From assembly GCA_900544725.1 (NCBI GenBank), contig UQWK01000018.1:1-37244 (forward strand): DNA of 37,244 nucleotides, given 5' to 3'. The notes below the pieces were generated by a model. The model was not told where the DNA came from and ran no database searches. It saw only the letters and a program-made list of their open reading frames with translations. The stretch comes from an uncultured Collinsella sp. GTDB taxonomy: Bacteria > Actinomycetota > Coriobacteriia > Coriobacteriales > Coriobacteriaceae. The stretch's first letter is position 1. Each line of letters opens with the position of its first letter. Shown piece by piece: positions 15,436 to 21,672 of the stretch. A program made the position numbers and the translations under genes.

Positions 15436-16389
15436 TCAGTCAGCTTCGACTTCATCGGAAGTTGGCTCATCAAGAACAAAAGATGCTGAGCCACCTGTTC
15501 GGGTAACTATTCCGCCAAATCCTTGATAAGTTGAGCTGTATACATCATCGCTGGTGTCGCTTTCGATGAGATTAACCTCTCGATTGACGTAGCAGCTGAG
15601 GTACGAGTTAGATATGGATTCGTACTTAGTATCGTCATCGGCTCTAAGGAGTGAATACCAGAGCTCCTTTCTGCCCCATGCTGCGGCACCTCCCCCGCTA
15701 AGGCTAAGCACCCCAGGATATCCACATGTCGGCAAGCATACTTTCTCATATTCCGTGTTGTTGCCTGTGTCGTCTGTTTGAACCTTAAGCGAATAGGATT
15801 TACCCTCTGGTTCCTTTGGCAACGACATAGATTTAAGGTCTTCAAAAAAACGCGAGAAGTAGGCATTTTCAACATTCAAGTCAGGATTATCCGCTGCCTC
15901 GGCCTTTAGGTCCTCGTAACTAGAAGAGAGCTCATCGATCACATTTTGCTTTTTGCTTTCAAATTCGTCCTGCGATATGGGCCAATGCTCTTTAGCCATC
16001 GAGAGAACTTCTTTATCCGAAAGACCTTCAAGGTCCCTAAATCGAATCACCGAAGAGCCCGTTTCGTCGTATACATTCCAACATGTAACCGTTCCGTCTC
16101 CGTAAAATTCAAAGATTGCCGTTATCGATGTGTCTTTAGCAACGCTCTCACGTCCGTCTGCATAGTCATTACCAAAAGTGAACCAAAGCCCCTTTTGTTT
16201 GAAAGCGTCGGAGGGCGTATACGTCCCCGTCGCTTCAAGCCAATCGAACTGCTCCTTATCTGATGCAGTGTTATCTGCGGAATCGATTGGCCTGTCGTTT
16301 GTTGAGCAGCCACTCAAGGGGGATAGCAGCAAACATCCTGCAGCCAATCCCATATGTTTAACGATCTGCCGTCTTGAATAGCACTGCAT
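15436..16389 (-). CDS. Tat-type lipoprotein, unknown function
   Basis: This 317-residue precursor begins MQCYSRRQIVKHMGLAAG, a twin-arginine-like motif (SRRQIVK). A hydrophobic stretch follows, then the lipobox LSGC with Cys28 as the lipidation site. The mature domain, rich in Asp, Ser and Tyr, is not recognised; it includes GLWFTFGNDYADGRES, AIFEFYGDGTVTCWNVYDETG and SGGGAAAWGRKELWYSLL. It should be anchored on the outer face of the membrane. AAAGGAG lies six bases before the ATG. Base composition is visibly less GC-rich than the neighbours and codon use differs, suggesting horizontal acquisition. Its leader carries an inverted repeat and a poly-G tract. Secretion and lipidation are well supported; the role is unknown. 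Confidence 0.85.
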   Translation of the reverse strand: MQCYSRRQIVKHMGLAAGCLLLSPLSGCSTNDRPIDSADNTASDKEQFDWLEATGTYTPSDAFKQKGLWFTFGNDYADGRESVAKDTSITAIFEFYGDGTVTCWNVYDETGSSVIRFRDLEGLSDKEVLSMAKEHWPISQDEFESKKQNVIDELSSSYEDLKAEAADNPDLNVENAYFSRFFEDLKSMSLPKEPEGKSYSLKVQTDDTGNNTEYEKVCLPTCGYPGVLSLSGGGAAAWGRKELWYSLLRADDDTKYESISNSYLSCYVNREVNLIESDTSDDVYSSTYQGFGGIVTRTGGSASFVLDEPTSDEVEAD

Positions 16390-16400
16390 AGACACTCCTT

Positions 16401-16437
16401 TTCTACGTACGTGTAGAAGAAATGGTATCCCCCCCCC
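16401..16437 (-). promoter_or_regulatory. Inverted repeat and nine-base homopolymer before the lipoprotein gene
   Basis: TTCTAC-GTACGT-GTAGAA (16401-16418) lies directly upstream of the ribosome site on the minus strand. A run of nine C on the plus strand (G on the minus strand, 16429-16437) follows it. A run of eight G is at 16537-16544. Such tracts near a surface-protein gene can vary in length by slippage. Imperfect direct repeats (CGAGCGGyATCTT) occur at about 16470-16505. Confidence 0.5.
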
Positions 16438-16545
16438 GAAAAGACAACCGTGCTCTGCGGTGAGTTTACCGAGCGGCATCTTATATGTCCCGAGCGGTAT
16501 CTTTCATATCATTAGAAAAAGCTGTCGTGTTTTGACGGGGGGGGT

Positions 16546-16610
16546 CCTCCGGTGGGAGCTACTCCAGCTCAAACGCTCCGGTGTAGAGCTGGAGTAGCTC
16601 CCACCGGAGG
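16546..16610 (-). pseudogene. Inverted remnant of an ABC-exporter 3' end
   Basis: On the minus strand 16559-16591 reads QLYTGAFELE-stop, identical to the last ten residues of both catalytic ABC subunits in this window. It is embedded in a palindrome whose 25-base arms (16546-16570 and 16586-16610) are perfect complements and each contain GAGCTGGAGTAG, the end of that gene. So the tail of a third copy seems to have been left behind and inverted-duplicated. The right arm runs directly into long-stem element copy 3, reproducing the gene-to-element order of the two intact operons. Confidence 0.75.
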
Positions 16611-16701
16611 CTGGGGCCACGGGGTATAACCTCCGTGCTCAAACATTCTCGCTTCGCTGCGCAACTGCGCGCGGAGGTTATACCCCGTGGCCCCAGCCTC
16701 C
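16606..16701 (+). ncRNA. Long-stem 3'-UTR element, copy 3
   Basis: Arms 16606-16635 and 16672-16701 are perfect complements over 30 bases and enclose the 36-base core (16636-16671), which differs from copy 1 by one base. The inner arm segment (GGGGTrTAACCTCCG) resembles copy 1, whereas the outer arm (GGAGGCTGGGGCCAC) is different. It stands downstream of an ABC-gene scrap rather than an intact gene and is followed by a terminator. Confidence 0.7.
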
Positions 16702-16744
16702 TGCGCTGCTCCGCTCGAAACGTAAAACTGAAGGTGAAGCATGT

Positions 16745-16779
16745 GAGGTCTCGGCCTTATGGCCGGGACCTCATTTGTT
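16745..16779 (+). terminator. Intrinsic terminator downstream of element copy 3
   Basis: GAGGTCTCGGCC pairs with GGCCGGGACCTC (one wobble) around TTAT, followed by ATTTGTTT. It belongs to the same GGCC-loop-GGCC type as the exporter terminators, supporting the idea that an exporter operon once ended here. Confidence 0.85.
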
Positions 16780-16835
16780 TGCTGAGATTTTTCTAGGACA
16801 GCGAGAGTAGTTAAAAAAGCCCCGCGCGAAATGAG

Positions 16836-17714
16836 CTAGTTGAGGAGTTGGGCCATGGCGTTGACGAATTTTTGGACTTGGAGGGTGGGCTCGAGCGGGT
16901 AGTGCAAAAAGACCGGCACCTCTCGCCCGCACAGGAACGGTACGCCCACAAAGGCTGGGTGCACGCCCGACCATGCGCCGCAGGTGAGCACCGCGTCGTC
17001 CTTTTCCTCTGCCTCGTTAAAGAGAGAAAAGTCAAAGCTGTCCACATCGATCACGTCCACGCCGCCATCGGCCAAAAGGTCGATGCGCAGGCTGTCCATG
17101 GCGTCGTTGCCGTGACGGAGTACGCGCAGGCGCATGCCCTCCAGGTCGGCAACCGTGATGCGCGTCTTGCGCGCGAGCTGGCTTGTGCGGGGCACATCGA
17201 TATAAAACGGCACGTTGACGATAAGGAGCTTTTGGCAGGCGTCGCCCCATCGCGGGGTCGAAAAACTCGACTGCACCACATCCACCTCGCGCCCCAGGCT
17301 GCGCATAACAGATTCGCGCTCGTCATAGAGATCGCTCACCGGCACAATCTCAAAGCGCAACGACGGCTCCAGCTCGTGCACGTCCGTCCACATCGACAGC
17401 GTCTGGCGCCCCGGACACATCATCGACACGCCCAGGCGCACGGCGCCGCCATCGCCCGCCGCTCGCCGGGCGCGACGCAACGCATCCTCGGACTGGCGCA
17501 TGATCGAGCGCGCGTCGTCCATCAGAAGCGCCCCCGCCGGCGTCACCTTGACGCCCGAATGCGAGCGCTCAAACAATGTGATGCCAAATTCGGCCTCGAA
17601 TCCCGACACCTGTTTGACGAGCGCCGGGGTCGACACACGCAGTTTTGCTGCGGCGCGCGAGAAGCTTCCCAGCTCCGCGGCAGCCGTTATGGCCTCGAGT
17701 CGTCGATCGTACAC
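16836..17714 (-). CDS. LysR-family transcriptional regulator
   Basis: This 292-residue regulator has an N-terminal winged helix-turn-helix (residues 1-60: LEAITAAAELGSFSRAAAKLRVSTPALVKQVSGFEAEFGITLFERSHSGVKVT). A linker helix and a periplasmic-binding-like effector domain (about 90-290) follow. The start is a GTG with GGGAG eight bases upstream. It is divergent from the SDR gene, with a 233-base shared control region containing the dyad TAAACC-ATA-GGTTTA. It therefore probably activates the SDR/MFS/Gfo-Idh cluster in response to its substrate and represses itself. The effector is unknown. Confidence 0.93.
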   Translation of the reverse strand: MYDRRLEAITAAAELGSFSRAAAKLRVSTPALVKQVSGFEAEFGITLFERSHSGVKVTPAGALLMDDARSIMRQSEDALRRARRAAGDGGAVRLGVSMMCPGRQTLSMWTDVHELEPSLRFEIVPVSDLYDERESVMRSLGREVDVVQSSFSTPRWGDACQKLLIVNVPFYIDVPRTSQLARKTRITVADLEGMRLRVLRHGNDAMDSLRIDLLADGGVDVIDVDSFDFSLFNEAEEKDDAVLTCGAWSGVHPAFVGVPFLCGREVPVFLHYPLEPTLQVQKFVNAMAQLLN

Positions 17715-17812
17715 GTCAATCTCCCGTTTCCAGAGGTATGGCCATGCACTGCCAAAGGGGGTCGTTTTGGCAGGTCACGCACTCAATTAAGGACAAATCG
17801 TCTTGCTGGCTA

Positions 17813-17878
17813 TAAACCATAGGTTTACGCCATTCTAACAAATATGCAATTCACCTGCGTAAATGCAAAGCATACGAT
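17813..17878 (+). promoter_or_regulatory. LysR-type operator and promoter of the SDR cluster
   Basis: The perfect dyad TAAACC-ATA-GGTTTA (17813-17827) fits an interrupted-dyad LysR site. It is followed by TTCACC (17850-17855), a 17-base spacer and TACGAT (17873-17878), a plausible sigma-70-type promoter. The dyad ends 22 bases upstream of the -35, a normal activator position. Confidence 0.6.
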
Positions 17879-17947
17879 AACCAGCGAAAACCACGTGGGT
17901 CGATTAATGAGAACGGCCCACAGGGAGGCACAAGAAGGGAAGTTCCT

Positions 17948-18829
17948 ATGAGCAATTGGCTTAAGCTCGAGGGTGATGTCTGCGCCGTGACCGGCGCGCT
18001 CGGCGGTATGGGCGTCGAGATTTGCCGCGAGTTCGCCCGCAACGGCGCCAACGTCGTCCTGCTCGACCTGGACGAGGAGAAGGTCAAGGCCGCAGCTGCC
18101 GACCTCGCCGCCGAGTTTGGCATCCACGCCGAGGGTTACAAGATGAACGCCACCGACGAGGCCGAGGTTCAGGCTGCCGTCGACGCCACCATCGCCAACT
18201 TCGGCCATGTCGACGTCCTCGTCAACACCGCCGGCATCCTGCGCTTCGCCGCCATGGAGGACCTGCCGCTGAGCGACTGGGAGCAGGTGCTCAACGTCAA
18301 CCTCACCGGTTACTTCATCACCTCGCAGCGCTTTGGTCGCGAGATGATTAAGGCCGGGCAGGGCCGCCTGGTGCACATCTCGACCGTCGCCAGCCACTCC
18401 CCCGAGACGTTCTCGGGCGTGTACAGCTCCACCAAGGCCGGCGTCAACATGATGTCCAAGATGCTAGCCGCCGAGTGGGGTCCCTACGGCGTCCGCTCCA
18501 ACTGCGTCGAGCCCTGCTTTGTCAAGACCCCCATGTCGGCGAGCTTTTACGCCGACCCCGAGGTCGAAAAGAGCCGCAGCCGCCTGATCGCCACGCGCCG
18601 CATCGGCGAGGTCAGCGATATCGCCAATGCCGTCATGTTCCTGGCATCCAAGCGCTCGGACTTTACCACCGGCGACGCCATCAAGGTCGATGGCGGTTTC
18701 TCCAATATGATGGGCGACCTCACCGCCAAGCCCGGCGGCCGCCGCGCCTTTGCCGACAACTACCTCAAGAACAAGGGTGTCGAGCTTTGGTCCGACGAGT
18801 CCGGCGTCGCAAAGCCGACTGATCAGTAA
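17948..18829 (+). CDS. Short-chain dehydrogenase/reductase (SDR)
   Basis: This 293-residue NAD(P)-dependent oxidoreductase has the Rossmann fold of classical SDRs. The dinucleotide motif is TGALGGMG (15-22). Asp40 at the end of strand 2 favours NAD. NTAG (93-96) replaces the usual NNAG, and the catalytic YSSTK gives Tyr159 and Lys163. The residue 13 positions before the Tyr, normally the catalytic Ser, is Thr146 (HISTVAS). The C-terminus is extended by about 35 residues beyond the usual KVDGGF end. AAGGGAAG lies eight bases before the ATG. As first gene of a cluster with an OFA transporter and a Gfo/Idh oxidoreductase, it probably oxidises a sugar, polyol or hydroxy-acid; the substrate is not known. 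Confidence 0.92.
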   Translation: MSNWLKLEGDVCAVTGALGGMGVEICREFARNGANVVLLDLDEEKVKAAAADLAAEFGIHAEGYKMNATDEAEVQAAVDATIANFGHVDVLVNTAGILRFAAMEDLPLSDWEQVLNVNLTGYFITSQRFGREMIKAGQGRLVHISTVASHSPETFSGVYSSTKAGVNMMSKMLAAEWGPYGVRSNCVEPCFVKTPMSASFYADPEVEKSRSRLIATRRIGEVSDIANAVMFLASKRSDFTTGDAIKVDGGFSNMMGDLTAKPGGRRAFADNYLKNKGVELWSDESGVAKPTDQ

Positions 18830-18895
18830 AACAGCCTGACAGGGAGGCTCCGCGGGCGCGCCCGCCCCTCCCCCGCATCGATTAGAAAGAGTCCA

Positions 18896-20152
18896 ATGGC
18901 TTCCACCAACTCCAACAAGGGCCGCGCCGTCGTGCTTTCCGCCGCGTGCGTTACCATGTTCTTCATTAGCTCCATCGCACTGTATTCCGTCGTGAGCAAG
19001 AACCTACTCGCCGTCTACCCCGAGTGGTCCAGCGCCCTCACCTGGGCCTTCCCGGTCTTTCAGACCATCATGGCCGTGACGGGCATCTTCGCCGGCCGCA
19101 TCTCCGATAAGATCGGCCCGCGCAACGTCGTGATTGCCGCCGCCGTGTGCTACGGCCTGGGCTGGTTCATGTCCGGTACCGTCACCGAGCCGTGGCAGTT
19201 CTACCTGTGGTTCTCGCTCGTCGCCGCCGTCGGCAACGGCCTGGGCTACAACCCGGCGCTCACCACCGGCCAAAAGTGGTTCATCGACAAGAAGGGCCTT
19301 GCCTCCGGCATCACCCTGGCCGCTTCGACCGCCGGCCCCGCCGTGCTGTCCCCGGTGCTCGCCTCTCTGCTCATCCCGAGCCTGGGCATCTTTGGCGCCC
19401 TTAAGGCACTCGGCGTCATCTTCTTTGTGATGATCGCCGCCTCCGCCCTGTTCCTGAAGGCCCCCGAGGCCGGCTGGCTGCCCGAGGGCTTCGAGGCCCC
19501 CAAGGGCGGCGCCCACGCCGGCACCTTCGGCGACCTCACCCCGGGCGAGATGGTCAAGACCCCGCGCTTCTGGGTCCTCATCATCGCCTTCGCCTTTGCC
19601 GCCACCGCCGGCACCCTGCTCGTGGGCAAGGTTGCCTCCATCGCCGCCGTCCAGCTCTTCGCCGACCCCACGAGCGCCGCGGCTGTCGCCCTCGGCGGCG
19701 TGGTCGTCTCCGTCAACACCTGCGCCAACCTGGTCGGCCGTCTGTCCTTTGGCCAGATCATCGACAAGCTCGGCGCCTACAAGTCGCTGCTCATCAGCCT
19801 TGTCGTCACCATCGTCGCCCTCGTCATCATGTCGATGAGCTTTACGCAGAGCATGTTCTTTGTGGCGCTCGCCCTGCTCGGCTTTAGCTTTGGCGCCCTG
19901 CTCGTCATCTACCCGCCGCTCACCGGTGGTGCCTTTGGCACCAGCAACATCGGCGTCAACTACGGCATCATGTTTTTGGGTTACGCCGCCTCCACCTGGA
20001 TCAGCCAGCCCATCACCGCCGTGCTGTATCACGCCGAGGCCGGCAGCGCCGCCTACCAGCAGTCCTTCTATGGCGCCATCGTAATCGCCGCCATCGCCGT
20101 CGTGCTCACCGTCTACATGATGGTCTCCGACAACAAGAAGAAGTCCGCCTAG
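18896..20152 (+). CDS. MFS transporter, OFA (oxalate/formate antiporter-like) family
   Basis: This 418-residue inner-membrane carrier with 12 predicted helices resembles OFA-family transporters. Recognisable points are FPVFQTIMAVTGIFAGRISDKIGPRNVV, the helix 4-5 signature GNGLGYNPALTTGQKWFIDKKGLASGITLAASTAGPAVLSPV, and the second-half RLSFGQIIDKLGAYKSLL. The central loop contains EAGWLPEGFEAP, typical of this family. OFA proteins usually exchange or import small carboxylates. The position between an SDR and a Gfo/Idh gene suggests uptake of the substrate that those enzymes oxidise. A modest purine site (AGAAAGAG) precedes the ATG. It lies 66 bases after the SDR gene and 69 before the oxidoreductase. 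Confidence 0.9.
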   Translation: MASTNSNKGRAVVLSAACVTMFFISSIALYSVVSKNLLAVYPEWSSALTWAFPVFQTIMAVTGIFAGRISDKIGPRNVVIAAAVCYGLGWFMSGTVTEPWQFYLWFSLVAAVGNGLGYNPALTTGQKWFIDKKGLASGITLAASTAGPAVLSPVLASLLIPSLGIFGALKALGVIFFVMIAASALFLKAPEAGWLPEGFEAPKGGAHAGTFGDLTPGEMVKTPRFWVLIIAFAFAATAGTLLVGKVASIAAVQLFADPTSAAAVALGGVVVSVNTCANLVGRLSFGQIIDKLGAYKSLLISLVVTIVALVIMSMSFTQSMFFVALALLGFSFGALLVIYPPLTGGAFGTSNIGVNYGIMFLGYAASTWISQPITAVLYHAEAGSAAYQQSFYGAIVIAAIAVVLTVYMMVSDNKKKSA

Positions 20153-20160
20153 TTTTACCG

Positions 20161-20191
20161 ATGTGACCAAGGGACTGTCCCTTTGTCACAT
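20161..20191. repeat. REP-like palindrome, copy 2
   Basis: ATGTGACCAAGGG (20161-20173) pairs with CCCTTTGTCACAT (20179-20191) with one mismatch around ACTGT. It is nearly identical to the palindromes at 2056 and 33520. It lies inside the SDR-MFS-oxidoreductase cluster, immediately after the transporter stop, and could lower expression of the last gene. Confidence 0.75.
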
Positions 20192-20221
20192 TTCACCGGT
20201 CCCCAGTATTAAGGAGTCGAA

Positions 20222-21262
20222 ATGTCTGAGCTCAACCCCGTCCGCATTGCCGTTATCGGCGCCGGCGCCATGGGCCGCAACCACATCCGCTTTGTCACCG
20301 AAGAGCCCGAAGCCGAGCTCGTCGCCATCGCCGACGCCTTTGAGGGCGCCCGCGCCACGGCCGAGGCCGCCGGCGTACCGTTTTACACCGATCCCGCCCA
20401 GATGATGGATGAGGTCAAGCCCGAGGCCGTCATCATCGCCACCCCCAACGACCTGCACCTGGGCGTTGCCCGCGAGGCTGTGAAGCGCAACATCGTGCCG
20501 CTGGTCGAAAAGCCGATCTCCAACGACCTGGAAGATGCCCAGGCCTTCGCCGCCGAGGCCGAGACCGCCGGCGTGCCCGTGCTCGTGGGCCAGCACCGTC
20601 GCCACAACCCCTTCGTCAACAAGGCCAAGGAGATCATCGAGTCCGGCGAGCTGGGCAAGCTCACCGTGTCGAGCTTCCACTACATGATCTATAAGAATGA
20701 CGAGTACTTCGACGTCGAGTGGCGCCGCAAGAAGGGTGCCGGCCCGATCCTGGTCAACCTAGTGCACGACGTCGACCTGCTCCGCTACCTGCTGGGCGAG
20801 CCCGTTGCCGTCCAGGGCATGCAGTCCAGCGCCGCCCGCGGTTTTGAGACCGAGGACTCCGCCGTGGTCAACGTCCGTTTTGCCGATGGCGCGCTTGCGA
20901 GCATGACCATCTCCGACGCCACCGCCAGCCCCTGGAACTGGGAGGCCACCGCTCGTGAGGATCCGCAGTACCGTCCCTTCGACGCCGACGCCTACTTTAT
21001 CGGCGGCACTAAGGGCGCCCTTTCGCTGCCCCGCCTGCACCAGTTCTCCTACGACGGCGCCTCCAACTGGCACAAGCCGCTGCAGATGGAGATCCCGGCC
21101 GTCGACCCGGCGCTGCCGCACAAGATGCAGCTCAAGCACTTTGTGAAGGTTGTCCGCCGCGAGGTCGAGCCCGTCGTAACCCCCGCCGACAACGTTAAGA
21201 CGCTCACGCTGCTTAACGCCATCAAGGAGGCCGCCGAGACCGGCCAGCTCGTCGAGCTGTAG
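20222..21262 (+). CDS. Gfo/Idh/MocA-family oxidoreductase
   Basis: This 346-residue NAD(P)-dependent enzyme has an N-terminal Rossmann domain (VIGAGAMGRNH, motif at 13-18) and the family EKP motif (VEKPIS, Lys97). The C-terminal alpha/beta substrate domain carries GPILVNLVHDVDLLRYLLG; His182 is the likely catalytic His. Family members act on inositol, glucose, galactose and other cyclic or sugar substrates. AAGGAG lies seven bases before the ATG. It is the last gene of the LysR-linked cluster, followed after about 70 bases by a strong terminator. The pairing with an SDR suggests a two-step oxidation pathway, but the substrate cannot be assigned. Confidence 0.92.
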   Translation: MSELNPVRIAVIGAGAMGRNHIRFVTEEPEAELVAIADAFEGARATAEAAGVPFYTDPAQMMDEVKPEAVIIATPNDLHLGVAREAVKRNIVPLVEKPISNDLEDAQAFAAEAETAGVPVLVGQHRRHNPFVNKAKEIIESGELGKLTVSSFHYMIYKNDEYFDVEWRRKKGAGPILVNLVHDVDLLRYLLGEPVAVQGMQSSAARGFETEDSAVVNVRFADGALASMTISDATASPWNWEATAREDPQYRPFDADAYFIGGTKGALSLPRLHQFSYDGASNWHKPLQMEIPAVDPALPHKMQLKHFVKVVRREVEPVVTPADNVKTLTLLNAIKEAAETGQLVEL

Positions 21263-21334
21263 CGCCTTAGGGTGGACCACGGTAAAACTCCACGCCGATC
21301 ACCTCGGACTGCCATCAACAAGCCCCTCTTCTTT

Positions 21335-21369
21335 GCCCCGCGAACAGCCTCCTGCCCGCGGGGCTTTTT
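21335..21369 (+). terminator. Intrinsic terminator of the SDR cluster
   Basis: GCCCCGCG (21335-21342) and CGCGGGGC (21357-21364) form an 8-bp GC-rich stem followed directly by TTTTT. Confidence 0.9.
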
Positions 21370-21429
21370 GGTACTTCGCCTACGATTTTTCTGGGGCGGG
21401 GGCCATTTTGCACCTCTGCTTGATTCGTT

Positions 21430-21591
21430 CGCCACGAAATGGGCCTATCTACTACGTTTAACCGATTACCCTCAACCATGCCAAATTTCGCGAAATAAAA
21501 ACCGCAGGTAGACGGCTTGCGTATTCTCGGAAAACTGGGGGATGGTCGACCCATACGGTTCAAACGTAGTAGATAGACCGTTTTCGTGGCG
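21430..21591. mobile_element. 162-bp MITE-like element with 35-bp terminal inverted repeats
   Basis: The ends at 21430-21463 and 21557-21591 share CGCCACGAAA....CTATCTACTACGTTT and AACC as inverted repeats, with three mismatches and one extra base. The interior (about 93 bases) is more AT-rich, has no coding capacity and contains a short TTTCGCGAAA palindrome. No target-site duplication is evident. It stands directly upstream of tex and probably supplies or displaces part of its leader. Confidence 0.65.
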
Positions 21592-21672
21592 CGGCCTCAA
21601 AACAGTCTTTTGGGACGGGTGGTATCCTTGGTAGCTCTGTGCTGCAAACGCACCTCAAACGCAAGGAGTCCC

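Noticed and set aside
16559..16594. QLYTGAFELE match as chance
   Set aside because: Ten identical residues plus a stop codon, followed by the same element and terminator as in the two intact operons, make coincidence unlikely.
9882..16701. Integron attC sites or CRISPR repeats
   Set aside because: No attC-type RYYYAAC/GTTRRRY ends, no integrase, and no regular spacer-repeat spacing.
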